Positions 1-7,099 of a DNA stretch of 34,971 bases are shown one piece after another (position 1 is the first letter of the stretch; every line of letters begins with the position of its first letter). The position numbers and the translations under genes were made by a program. The DNA lies in assembly GCA_903920145.1 (NCBI GenBank), contig CAIXKV010000020.1:1-34971 (forward strand), in the 5' to 3' direction. This DNA is from an uncultured Rhodospirillales bacterium. GTDB taxonomy: Bacteria; Pseudomonadota; Alphaproteobacteria; Azospirillales; Azospirillaceae. Below the pieces are notes generated by a model. The model was not told the DNA's origin. It did no database searches and saw nothing but the letters and a program-made list of their open reading frames with translations.

Positions 1-60
1 ATCGCTCGGATATCTCAACTTGTCCCGATTGTACTTCGGGCGGTTTTTCTCTGTCCACAT
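1..60 (-). CDS. IS5-family transposase, N-terminal fragment cut by the window edge
   Basis: Reading leftwards from an ATG at 58-60 gives 20 codons, MWTEKNRPKYNRDKLRYPSD, before the window ends. The 'RYPSD' start is typical of IS5-family (IS427-like) DDE transposases, which begin R-Y-P-S-D-L-T-D-x-E-W. The IS end lies about 77 bp upstream, at 120-137, which is normal spacing for these small elements. The rest of the gene is outside the window. The matching C-terminal end of the same kind of element is at the opposite window edge. Confidence 0.8.
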   Translation of the reverse strand, partial: MWTEKNRPKYNRDKLRYPSD

Positions 61-119
61 CGGTAGCCCCTCCTTCGGGCTGCCTGACAATGAATCACAA
101 CTGATTCTTATGATTCAAC

Positions 120-137
120 AACTTTCGGGACGGACAC
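120..137 (-). repeat. Terminal inverted repeat of the left IS5-family copy (5' end)
   Basis: Reading leftwards from 137, the sequence is GTGTCCGTCCCGAAAGTT. The same 18 bases start the IS end at 34836-34853, so these are the two inverted ends of one IS type. Element sequence lies to the left of 137. The bases just outside are TAA here and TTA at the other end. Confidence 0.8.
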
Positions 138-313
138 TAAGACCCAGCGGCCACAAAGGCCGGGCGATCAGGAGCCTACAACGAAGTGTAGCCGATTGGC
201 ACCTGTGATATCTGCTCTATCGCACCTACGCAGATGGCATCGATGACAATGCTGCGCGGCCTGATGAAGTTCGCTTTTTGATCTAACCAACTTTCGACAC
301 GCTGGAGGTGTCA
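138..313. other. Gap between IS end and first gene; possible 3' remnant of a disrupted gene
   Basis: No complete gene is visible. A short open stretch on the plus strand, after a stop at 206-208, reads ...RTYADGIDDNAARPDEVRFLI and stops at about 284-286. It may be the tail of a gene cut by the IS, but it is too short to assign. Confidence 0.25.
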
Positions 314-904
314 ATGACGATTTATGCTTTTGTGTCGTATGGCAGCGCCACTGATAACATAAAATGTGAATACAATGCGCGCTACGCGTTTGAAGAATAT
401 GACGAGTATGTTAATAATATTATTATGCTTCATAAACTTAACGGCGAGATAGTGTGGGAGGACTGCGGAGAATGTCCTGGCACAATGGTGCCTGCCCTCA
501 TTCCTGTGGCTTCACAACCTCATTATTTCAAGTTCTTAAAATCTACAACAGACGAGTTTTTTCTCTGGTTCTTAGGTTTTAGTGATTGTGATTGCTGGAT
601 ATTCATAAATACCGACTTACCGCCCGATGATATTCTACAGCGCTCCAACTGGGCTGCTTCCGATCATCGTAGTTTCGACGCGATTAATGAGCGTATTAAA
701 GATGGCACAGAAATACCGAGTTGGATTATTTCTGATGAAGGCATTAATGATATCCCAATAAGTAAGTTGCTTAGGAGAAGAAGAAAATATGCCACGTCAT
801 ATAATAAAACAAAGGCGGAGATATTTAGTAGCATAACAGTGATCTATCCAAACCAGTGGATAGACAACTTCCCTGACCTCGACACTAATCTTCGCCGACC
901 CTGA
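314..904 (+). CDS. Hypothetical protein, element cargo
   Basis: This 196-residue protein belongs to no family I recognise. The start is set at ATG 314 because GGAGG at 304-308 sits five bases upstream; a GTG at 308 overlaps that site and is less likely. The sequence is rich in aromatic and acidic residues, with a C-x-x-C pair (EDCGECPG) and a D-C-D-C stretch, but no signal peptide or clear membrane segment. The C-terminal third is basic (LLRRRRK). It is clearly AT-richer than the flanking DNA, with many AAT, ATA and TTA codons, which suggests separate acquisition. It stands alone on the plus strand between the IS end and the DUF3768 gene. Function is unknown. Confidence 0.6.
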   Translation: MTIYAFVSYGSATDNIKCEYNARYAFEEYDEYVNNIIMLHKLNGEIVWEDCGECPGTMVPALIPVASQPHYFKFLKSTTDEFFLWFLGFSDCDCWIFINTDLPPDDILQRSNWAASDHRSFDAINERIKDGTEIPSWIISDEGINDIPISKLLRRRRKYATSYNKTKAEIFSSITVIYPNQWIDNFPDLDTNLRRP

Positions 905-1107
905 TATAAGTCGCCTAGCAGCGGTTTGCCCGACCAACAGGGCCGTAGCCGCTGCCCGGCTGCGGCTGGCGCGTCCGGGCACCTGGGGCGCTACCAGCAC
1001 ACTGCCCAACTTTCAGCGCACTGGCACGCGCTCAATCATTGGTTGAATGGCTGTCTCGAACAGCGTAGGGGCTGGGCACTGCCCCACAGCACGCAGGAGC
1101 CCAGCCA
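905..1107. other. Intergenic region upstream of the DUF3768 gene
   Basis: GC-rich and without a supportable ORF. It holds AGGAG near 1094-1098, a likely ribosome-binding site for the next gene. No clear terminator is visible. Confidence 0.3.
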
Positions 1108-1440
1108 ATGCCCTCCACTAATAGTGGGAAGATACAAGCCCTGAATGATCGTTTCCGCCAAACCTTCCAGGGTGGTTCCGTAATGATGACCCGAGGTATC
1201 CAGGCCCTTGGCGAACAAGCCGTAGCCGATATCCTCAACAAAGTTCGCACTTTTGACGCCTTCACGCCCGATAATGATCCCTACCAGGAGCACGACTTCG
1301 GATCGTTTCAGCACGACGGACAGAAAATATTCTTCAAACTTGATTATTACGACCAGAAGGGAGAGTTTGCCTCTCCCAATCCAGCCGATCCGGCCAAAAC
1401 CAAGCGGGTGTTGACCGTGATGTTAGCCGAAGAGTATTGA
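1108..1440 (+). CDS. DUF3768 family protein
   Basis: A 110-residue protein with the pattern I associate with DUF3768: 'ALNDRFRQTFQGG', then 'VRTFDAFTPDNDPYQEHDFGSF', then 'FKLDYYD', ending in 'RVLTVMLAEEY'. These small proteins are common on alphaproteobacterial plasmids and islands and have no known biochemical role. The start codon at 1108 is followed at once by a copy of the element palindrome (1115-1127), which encodes residues 3-7 (S-T-N-S-G). Either the palindrome has become part of the N-terminus, or translation really starts further in, at the Met-Met pair (residues 26-27). The gene converges on the helicase gene, with no gap between the two stop codons. Confidence 0.85.
   Translation: MPSTNSGKIQALNDRFRQTFQGGSVMMTRGIQALGEQAVADILNKVRTFDAFTPDNDPYQEHDFGSFQHDGQKIFFKLDYYDQKGEFASPNPADPAKTKRVLTVMLAEEY
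1115..1127. repeat. Element palindrome, copy 1
   Basis: CCACTAATAGTGG, six-base arms around a single A. It overlaps codons 3-7 of the DUF3768 gene. Confidence 0.85.
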
Positions 1441-2970
1441 CTATAAGTGCCGATTTCTGATCCCTGCTAACGCTCTTGCGGCGCTAAATACATCCGGGGT
1501 GTATTGCGGTTCATCCTCGTCCTGGGAAATATCGGCTGATTGGTTGCTCATCAGCCGATATTTTATTCCTCCGTTGGTTTTCTTCCATTTAATCAGCCTA
1601 TCTTCCAACTTTTTCATCTCCGTGCCAAAGCGTTTCGATGTATACACGCCATTGCCATACCGACTACGATACCACGGCAGGAAGTTCTCTACATATAGGA
1701 GGCTGCTACGCTTCCAATCTGTCCATATTTTGCTTGGAAATGCCCCATAATCCCGCTGGTCATCCAATACCCATTGCTCAACAAGCGTCTTCTGGCGAAA
1801 CTCCTCCTGTTTGGCTTTTGTATAGTCCTTAAATGGTTTAAGTGGGTCATCGCCGGTCTCGTCCACACTTTTCCATAAGCCAAGGAAATCAACGCCGTTT
1901 ATGACCTGCCAGCCGGCTTCATCAAGGTTTGCCCAGTTCAGTTGAATAAAGCGCCGCATCCCCGTGCTATCCTTGATTAACTCATCCAAGGTCTTATTGG
2001 ATGCGCCGATTAGGCTTGCCGCGTTGATTTCGTTGAAGTCATCGTGGGTGTTGAGCACACGGCCGGATACCACTTCCTTCGTGATCACATTCTTCAGAGC
2101 ATCAACATCGGTCTTCTCATAGCCTTCCATCTCGTCGACGATTAGCACCCAACGCTTCCAGAGTTGTCGGTTGCGGCTGTCGGTGATTTCCTTCAGGTTC
2201 GGGTAGGAGATGTTTTCGGCAATGGGGCTGACAAAACGCTTGATGAACTGGGTCTTGCCCGTGCCCTGGGAGCCGTAGAGCACCGGCATTATGTGGTCAA
2301 ACACCGGCAAGCCGACCATCTTGCGCTTGACCTGCCAAATGAACTTGCGCACCACGGCGGTGGTGTATTCAACTGGGTCGTCCTCTGTGAAGCAGGTTTC
2401 TGCCAGGGACTTCCATACTTCGGCACGCGCATTGCCGTCATACTGGACGGCCAGTTTTAGGGCTTCTCGGCGACGGATGGAGTTGGCCGATAGGTATTCG
2501 GTGAAGGCGTAGTTGATTATGCTGTCTCGGAAGCCCAGATCGAGTTCAGCATTCAGAAGTTGAAGCCTAACCCTGATTGTGTCTGTTGCCTCAATCGTCG
2601 TGTCATCGGACTTGGTGAGAAAGTTGTTCAGTAGGATTTCGATGCCATTATAGACTATGTATTGCTCTACCAGTTCCGATGCGGTAGCGGGAGTGCCGCC
2701 AATGCGCTCAATCACCTTGATGTCCCAAAGGGCTTTATTTCGCAGATCGTTCAGTTTTTTCAGGGTTTTGCGTGCCTCTGATAACTGCCGCTCCAGTTGG
2801 CGCTTGTTCCTTTCACGCAAGTTCTCCGCTATGTGCTGGTTATCGTGCGCCAGTGATTGCTCAATCCGCACGATCTCGGCTTCAATGTTGGTTATGTCTG
2901 CGTCGATCTGGCGCACTTCGTCGTAAATGGATTGCGTGTCTGTTTCGACTTTTGTGTTCTGTTGGTTCAT
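1441..2970 (-). CDS. VapE-like AAA+/SF3-type replicative helicase
   Basis: This 509-residue protein starts with a predicted coiled coil (residues ~15-85), followed by a linker and a C-terminal P-loop ATPase. The Walker A motif is GSQGTGKT at 233-240, Walker B is WVLIVDE at 274-280 with the following E-M-E, a sensor-1-like 'IGASNKT' follows, and there is an arginine-finger-like 'GMRRFIQL'. This order matches virulence-associated protein E (VapE) ATPases, which act with a primase to open and unwind origins of phage satellites and integrative elements. Its ATG overlaps the primase stop by four bases (ATGA), so the two are translationally coupled. The likely target is the iteron region upstream of the operon. 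The exact family name is inferred from motifs. Confidence 0.8.
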   Translation of the reverse strand: MNQQNTKVETDTQSIYDEVRQIDADITNIEAEIVRIEQSLAHDNQHIAENLRERNKRQLERQLSEARKTLKKLNDLRNKALWDIKVIERIGGTPATASELVEQYIVYNGIEILLNNFLTKSDDTTIEATDTIRVRLQLLNAELDLGFRDSIINYAFTEYLSANSIRRREALKLAVQYDGNARAEVWKSLAETCFTEDDPVEYTTAVVRKFIWQVKRKMVGLPVFDHIMPVLYGSQGTGKTQFIKRFVSPIAENISYPNLKEITDSRNRQLWKRWVLIVDEMEGYEKTDVDALKNVITKEVVSGRVLNTHDDFNEINAASLIGASNKTLDELIKDSTGMRRFIQLNWANLDEAGWQVINGVDFLGLWKSVDETGDDPLKPFKDYTKAKQEEFRQKTLVEQWVLDDQRDYGAFPSKIWTDWKRSSLLYVENFLPWYRSRYGNGVYTSKRFGTEMKKLEDRLIKWKKTNGGIKYRLMSNQSADISQDEDEPQYTPDVFSAARALAGIRNRHL

Positions 2971-4106
2971 AATGTTGCTCCTATAATATATTGTTGTTTT
3001 GTAAACGTGCTGAACTTCCTGATTAGGTTTTGGCGGTCGTTCCTGATTTTCCAGGCCGCCTTCTGGGCATCGGTAGGCTCCACGACCGAGAGATGTCGGT
3101 CATACCAGCCGATGAGTTCGTCGAGATGCCGGCCGGTGAGATACTCGCCCCTGCCACCGGCACGAAGCGCGCCACCTGCCTGCGCGTGGATGGCGCTTTT
3201 GAGGTGGTCAAGGTCTGGCACCAGCCCCCGGCTCTTGCTGGCGGCGATGTAAAAGCCGATGGCCGCCATCAGGGGTTCGCGGTAGTTGCCACCGACGCCG
3301 ATCTCGCCCAGTTTCTCCTCAAGCCGGTCCTGGATATCGGCTGGGGTGTAGATGGTTGACAGGGATGCCGTCCAAACCGGCGCCGGTCGCGATGTCCGGG
3401 CTATGGGCTGGAGGTCAACGCTGCCACTGGCCTTCTCGACGAAGCCCCATCGGTCAGCGCCCAAGGGATCGTCCATTCCGACGAACAGCGGGTCCGCGAT
3501 GTAGTTGATCTGGCTGGACAGGAACACCCGGTCATCCAGCCACTTCAAGCCAAGGTGTTCATTCCAGCCCTTTGCCCAATCCCGCAGTTTGGCATCCGGC
3601 CACGGCTTGGTTGTCCAGTAGAACAGGTGGACCTTGAACGGAGCCCAACCCCGAACCCCGGCGCTGGAACTGAACTGGTAGAAGAAGGACGCATTGTGGA
3701 ACTCCGCCGGCAATCGCGCCACCACCAGCCGTTCCAAGTCGGCTACACTGGGCTGGACGCCGCCGGGGTTGTCCACATCATCGAAGTCCAGCATCAGCAG
3801 GTTCTTGCCGAAAGGGTCGGCTTCGATCGTCGCTTTGTCGCCGGTCAGGCTGTCGTCGTGAAGGAGGCGCCGACACGCCTTGCCCTGGAACTCCGGCTTG
3901 ATGTTGCCCCTGATGAAGCAAAACCTCCTTGATGCGGCCAGTTCCTTGAAGTCGTGATAAGTGTTTTCCAGGCTGTCGTATTCAATCTGCTCGTTGTTCA
4001 GCAAGTAGCCATTATCATAGGGCTGAACCGTAATGGCTCCGTCAGACCGGATAAACTGCTTACATAATAGTTTATGATCAGAAAATAAGTAGGTTATCAC
4101 ACACAT
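2967..4106 (-). CDS. Archaeo-eukaryotic-type primase-polymerase (PrimPol-like)
   Basis: This 379-residue protein is read from ATG 4106, chosen because GGAG lies about eight bases upstream; the open frame continues further 5' but without a better start. Archaeo-eukaryotic primase features are visible: 'LLMLDFDD' (acidic metal-binding pair, residues 107-110), 'SSSAGVRGWAPFKVHLFYW' (serine loop and K-x-H, 146-164), and a later 'LDDRVFLSSQINYIADP'. Such proteins lay down primers or copy DNA at an origin. It is the first firm gene of a two-gene operon with the VapE-like helicase and sits ~460 bp from the iteron region ori1. Together these form a self-sufficient replication module. The polymerase class is inferred from motifs, not from a search. 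Confidence 0.75.
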   Translation of the reverse strand: MCVITYLFSDHKLLCKQFIRSDGAITVQPYDNGYLLNNEQIEYDSLENTYHDFKELAASRRFCFIRGNIKPEFQGKACRRLLHDDSLTGDKATIEADPFGKNLLMLDFDDVDNPGGVQPSVADLERLVVARLPAEFHNASFFYQFSSSAGVRGWAPFKVHLFYWTTKPWPDAKLRDWAKGWNEHLGLKWLDDRVFLSSQINYIADPLFVGMDDPLGADRWGFVEKASGSVDLQPIARTSRPAPVWTASLSTIYTPADIQDRLEEKLGEIGVGGNYREPLMAAIGFYIAASKSRGLVPDLDHLKSAIHAQAGGALRAGGRGEYLTGRHLDELIGWYDRHLSVVEPTDAQKAAWKIRNDRQNLIRKFSTFTKQQYIIGATL

Positions 4107-4423
4107 AATATCGCTCCATTGTAATGCTTTCCGGATCGGATTTGGCAGTTCGATCCGGAAAGCGACATAGGTTTGGTGCGTGCGATATGCGTGTTGGGCG
4201 CTGGCGTGATACACAGATTGAACGGCCCATTCTCAATCTGAAACTTGTGTGGTATATTTTGACCATTGTTGTCTTCACCATATCGCATTACAAACCAAAT
4301 CACCGATGGCGCAAACTGCCTGTGCTTTCCATCGCTATATGTATTTATACTCGTAAATCTATTGATTTCAGTCCATATCAACAGCAAATAATATATCTGG
4401 ATACCGTTGCGATTTCGCAACAT
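4097..4423 (-). CDS. Possible small ORF in the replication-operon leader
   Basis: A 108-codon open frame whose stop overlaps the primase start by ten bases, as often seen in operons. The middle part ('INTYSDGKHRQFAPSVIWFVMRYGEDNN') has a protein-like composition. No ribosome-binding site precedes the ATG at 4423, however, and the last third runs through a 13-bp inverted repeat that may be regulatory. It belongs to no family I recognise and may not be translated. Confidence 0.3.
   Translation of the reverse strand: MLRNRNGIQIYYLLLIWTEINRFTSINTYSDGKHRQFAPSVIWFVMRYGEDNNGQNIPHKFQIENGPFNLCITPAPNTHIARTKPMSLSGSNCQIRSGKHYNGAILCV
4126..4163. promoter_or_regulatory. 13-bp inverted repeat in the replication-operon leader
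   Basis: GCTTTCCGGATCG (4126-4138) and CGATCCGGAAAGC (4151-4163) are perfect inverted arms around a 12-base spacer. The repeat lies 20 bp upstream of the primase start. No T-run follows on the minus strand, so an operator or an RNA attenuator is more likely than a plain terminator. Confidence 0.6.
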
Positions 4424-4470
4424 TTGCTTTTGTATCGCCCAATGATGGGTTGGTCATTGACGCCCACCGG

Positions 4471-4487
4471 CCCCACTAATAGTGGGG
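4471..4487. repeat. Element palindrome, copy 2
   Basis: CCCCACTAATAGTGGGG, eight-base arms around one A. It marks the left border of the ori1 repeat block. Confidence 0.9.
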
Positions 4488-4565
4488 CTGTCGCCCGTTT
4501 TCAGGCTCGTCATTGTGGCCGGGTCGGCTAATAAAAGGCGCGCTTGTGCTGGTGGAACAAAAAGA

Positions 4566-4879
4566 GTGTAGGATCAGAGCAAAAGTGTAGGATTAGTGTA
4601 GGGTAGAAAATCCGATCCTACACCCTTATTGTTATATAAATCAATGACTTATAGCAAAAGTGTAGGATGTGTAGGATTATTTAAGATTTAGTTTCAAAAA
4701 AATATTATTTCGAAAAAATATTTTCGCTTTTGTTTTTTTGCTCAAAATCACTAATAATCCTACACTTCCTTCACTTTCTCTTTTGTAAGTCAATAAGTCA
4801 TTGTATTTACAGGGCTTTTAGTGATCACTTCAGTGTAGGATCGGCTATTTCAATCCTACACCCGCTTTTGATCCTACAC
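4566..4879. other. Origin-of-replication-like iteron region, ori1
   Basis: Ten copies of GTGTAGGAT or its complement are visible: plus at 4566, 4585, 4596 (one mismatch), 4660, 4669 and 4833; minus at 4615, 4757, 4853 and 4871. The pair at 4660/4669 is in direct tandem. Between 4678 and 4752 lies a very AT-rich core with long A and T runs. The inner inverted repeat CAATGACTTA (4642-4651) / TAAGTCATTG (4794-4803) frames the core. Iterons on both sides of an AT-rich melting region are typical of helicase-primase-dependent origins such as those of SaPI-type satellites, and the primase/helicase operon starts ~460 bp away. Replication function is inferred. Confidence 0.75.
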
Positions 4880-4962
4880 TCTTCGGCATCCCGCCTTGTT
4901 ACTGGCGCTGGATCGAGGATGGTCGTAGCCAATCAGCGACCCCATCGTCGGTTGGCACCGCT

Positions 4963-4975
4963 CCACTAATAGTGG
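4963..4975. repeat. Element palindrome, copy 3
   Basis: CCACTAATAGTGG, at the right border of the ori1 repeat block. Its counterpart beside ori2 is at 16256-16268, offset exactly 11,293 bp. Confidence 0.85.
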
Positions 4976-5005
4976 GACAAGGCGCGGCCATTGGGCGATT
5001 TGGTT

Positions 5006-5018
5006 CCCACTATTAGTA
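5006..5018. repeat. Element palindrome, degenerate copy 4
   Basis: CCCACTATTAGTA keeps the ACTATTAGT centre but has a damaged right arm. It lies 30 bp from copy 3, so the two form a close pair upstream of the small gene at 5078. Confidence 0.6.
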
Positions 5019-5077
5019 GAGCTATAACTGGATCAGATAAATACCTGGACAATAACACTTGCCCAGGAGTAACGCAT

Positions 5078-5413
5078 ATGAGATTAACAAAAAAGGACAT
5101 TGCCGAGATATTGGAAGCCATTGAAAGAATAGAGGTTTATGCTCAAATGTTAAAGCGAGCACTATTTGATCTGGAAACGCGCGAACAGGAGCAACTTGAC
5201 GAACTCATTAGGCCAACATTTGGCACAAAACTACCAGATATAAAATCTCCAAAGGACAAGGAGATTGATAACGCCTGCCAAGCGATTGATATGGCGAATA
5301 AGCGCAAAAAGCAAGCGCAGTTGGCCCAGGCTCGTGATAATGTTCTGAAGAAGCAAGCCGACCTGCTTAATGTGGGCAAGCCGCCGATGGCAAAACACCT
5401 CAAGCGTCACTAA
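5078..5413 (+). CDS. Small charged helical protein, hypothetical
   Basis: This 111-residue protein is read from ATG 5078, preceded by AGGAG about eight bases upstream; the open frame extends to 4991 but would run through palindrome copy 4. It is rich in Lys, Glu, Gln and Ala and should be mostly alpha-helical or coiled coil ('DIAEILEAIERIEVYAQMLK', later 'RKKQAQLAQARDNVLKKQAD'). There is no signal peptide or membrane segment. It sits directly downstream of ori1 and converges on the small gene at 5464-5661. A DNA-associated accessory role is possible from position alone; I do not recognise the family. Confidence 0.6.
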   Translation: MRLTKKDIAEILEAIERIEVYAQMLKRALFDLETREQEQLDELIRPTFGTKLPDIKSPKDKEIDNACQAIDMANKRKKQAQLAQARDNVLKKQADLLNVGKPPMAKHLKRH

Positions 5414-5426
5414 CACTGATGGGAAG

Positions 5427-5456
5427 GGCCGCCTGCCCGGATTTAGACAGGCGGCC
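5427..5456. terminator. Bidirectional hairpin between convergent genes
   Basis: GGCCGCCTG (5427-5435) pairs perfectly with CAGGCGGCC (5448-5456). It lies between two gene ends facing each other (5413 and 5464). No strong T-run is present on either side. Confidence 0.6.
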
Positions 5457-5463
5457 GACCGGC

Positions 5464-5661
5464 TTAACGCTTGCTGTCAGGCGTTCTGTCGATCGACTTC
5501 CAACCGTGTCCCGGCTGCGTCGTGGGGGGCAGCCGGGTATTGTCCGGAACGGTCGCAAAGTTCGGCTTTTCGCCGCCACGAGGACCAACCTCTTGATAAA
5601 TGCCGCCGTCCCGGCCGGTATTACTGCCGGGTGGCAGGGAACCTCCGCTTTTCCCGCTCAT
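5464..5661 (-). CDS. Small conserved YjzC-like protein
   Basis: This 65-residue protein starts at ATG 5661 with AGGA about eight bases upstream (the frame is open to 5697). It carries 'PPGSNTGRDGGIYQEVGPRGG', a Gly/Pro-rich motif I associate with small YjzC-like proteins of unknown function, followed by a T-R-L-P-P-T and 'HGWKSIDRTPD' tail. No enzymatic residues stand out. It follows the hsd operon on the same strand but is separated from it by a strong terminator, so it is probably transcribed on its own. Family placement is tentative. Confidence 0.6.
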   Translation of the reverse strand: MSGKSGGSLPPGSNTGRDGGIYQEVGPRGGEKPNFATVPDNTRLPPTTQPGHGWKSIDRTPDSKR

Positions 5662-5760
5662 CGGATATCCTTTCATCCTGCGGGGTTGACACGGCACGGA
5701 TGAAAGGCGTTTTCTGTTGACGCCAGTCGGAAGGAGCGGCCCTCAACCGTGCGCCCTCCG

Positions 5761-5793
5761 AAAAAAGGGGGGCGTGGCACAGCCGCGCCTCCC
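5761..5793 (-). terminator. Rho-independent terminator of the hsd operon
   Basis: On the minus strand an 11-bp stem (positions 5768-5778 with 5782-5792, three-base loop) is followed by a T6 run (5761-5766). It sits ~100 bp after the hsdS stop. Confidence 0.85.
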
Positions 5794-5890
5794 TTCACTC
5801 TTCAGGCCCCCACAAGATAGGCCTCCTTCGCGGCGATTTCAACAGGGTATCGGCTTGCCCCCGATCTATTGCGGGTCGGCCGGGGCATGA

Positions 5891-7099
5891 CTACAACATG
5901 TTGTTGTTTGCGCCAAAAACCTGCGACATGAGCGATTGCGCCAGCCGCTCCGCTTCGTGTGTGGCTGCGTCGTTCAGCGTCGCCATAGCCTCTATCTCGG
6001 AAGCCCTCTCGGCAAACTCTTGCTGAAGACCAAGCGGCGGCACCAGTGTTGGCAGCCTCACAAGCTTCGCCTGCGATATGTTCTTCATGCTGTCGCTGGT
6101 CCCGGTCGCCATCCTGCTCATTGCCACGCGAGTATGGCGTTGTTGAAGGAAATGAAGCATGAAGAAAGGAAGGATAATGGACCTCTCTTTCCAAACAAAT
6201 CGCCAGAGTTTATCGGGAAGGAGGATGTTTGTGGGTTTCTCATGGACGAACGCTGTTGCACCCACCAAATCAACCGTATTTGCTCGGCTGAACAGAAGGT
6301 CTCCCATCCGAACAAAGTGATTGCTAGGCGGTTTGTAGTCGTTCGGCGCTGGTTTATTTTCAGAACTTAAAAAATATCCGGACGTGACCGCACTCACCTT
6401 CAAAATACGAAGCCCACTGCCAGCCACATCATCACCAGCCTGAAGGTTTTTGCCACCTTCAAACCTATCAATGATGTCCCCAAGAGCCTTGACCGGCCAC
6501 CCCTTCGGATTGGTCGCCGGATCGCCGAACATATCGACGAAGAGTGCCGGGATGATTTCGCGCACCTTCGTTTGAGCCTGTTCCCGCAACCTCCTAATGC
6601 TCGCGGCGTGGTCAAGGATGTCCACGATCCGGCGCTGCTCATCCAGCGGCAGCATTGGAACGCTCAAGCCTTCGATATATCCGGCTGAAAGGCTATGAAC
6701 GGTTGCCCCCTTCTTCACCCCGTGGGAGAGCACCTCGCTTTCACGGGACTTTAGCAGCCAAAAAATGTATTCGGGTAAGCAGCGGCGCGCATCAACAACC
6801 AGTGCCTTGATATCTTGATTGAAGGCAACCGGTCGCGATGTGATAGCAACGGGCAACCTTCGGACCAGTATGCCCGAACGAACAACAACAAGAATACTTT
6901 GTTCGGGCACGACCCGTGTAGCGGACCCGTTTACTGCGTCGGCCGAAATATGGTCCTCAGCATCACCGACAATGTCCGGCCCCATATCTTTTGGCGATAC
7001 CCATGGTATATCACCACGCCAATATGACGGCTCCGCTTTGCTTGGGGTTCCACCGCTATAGATGGTTGCGACCTGCCGCAACGGGACCGCCGCAATCAT
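5891..7099 (-). CDS. hsdS: Type I restriction-modification specificity subunit HsdS
   Basis: A 402-residue protein with the two-part layout of HsdS. A first target-recognition domain starts 'VPLRQVATIYSGGTPS' and 'GDIPWVSPKDM', followed by a conserved helical spacer ('LPLDEQRRIVDILDHAASIRRLREQAQTKV'). The second domain starts 'WPVKALGDIIDRFEGGKN', followed by a second helical spacer at the C-terminus. HsdS reads the bipartite DNA target for both methylation and cutting. Its ATG overlaps the hsdM stop by four bases, so expression is coupled. The recognition sequence cannot be read from the protein. No frameshift is seen. Confidence 0.93.
   Translation of the reverse strand: MIAAVPLRQVATIYSGGTPSKAEPSYWRGDIPWVSPKDMGPDIVGDAEDHISADAVNGSATRVVPEQSILVVVRSGILVRRLPVAITSRPVAFNQDIKALVVDARRCLPEYIFWLLKSRESEVLSHGVKKGATVHSLSAGYIEGLSVPMLPLDEQRRIVDILDHAASIRRLREQAQTKVREIIPALFVDMFGDPATNPKGWPVKALGDIIDRFEGGKNLQAGDDVAGSGLRILKVSAVTSGYFLSSENKPAPNDYKPPSNHFVRMGDLLFSRANTVDLVGATAFVHEKPTNILLPDKLWRFVWKERSIILPFFMLHFLQQRHTRVAMSRMATGTSDSMKNISQAKLVRLPTLVPPLGLQQEFAERASEIEAMATLNDAATHEAERLAQSLMSQVFGANNNML

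Larger units (their letters stand above)
4471..4977 (+). repeat. ~500-bp direct repeat, copy 1 (contains ori1)
   Basis: This block is repeated at 15762-16270 in the same orientation. Shared outer parts include 'GGTCGGCTAATAAAAGG' versus 'TGTCGGCTAACAAAAGG' on the left and 'TGGTCGTAGCCAATCAGCG' versus 'TGGTCGTAGCCAATGAGCG' on the right. Every iteron and the right-hand palindrome keep an offset of exactly 11,293 bp, so there is no net insertion or deletion between the copies. A palindrome copy stands at each edge. Confidence 0.85.

Noticed and set aside
20-208. 62-codon plus-strand frame at the left edge
   Set aside because: It runs antisense through the IS transposase start and its inverted repeat.
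138-313. Left attachment repeat matching the tRNA-Ala 3' end
   Set aside because: No matching stretch to the tRNA 3' sequence was found by eye in this part of the window.
4566-4879. Iteron region as a CRISPR array
   Set aside because: Units are 9 bp, irregularly spaced and in both orientations; no cas genes are present.
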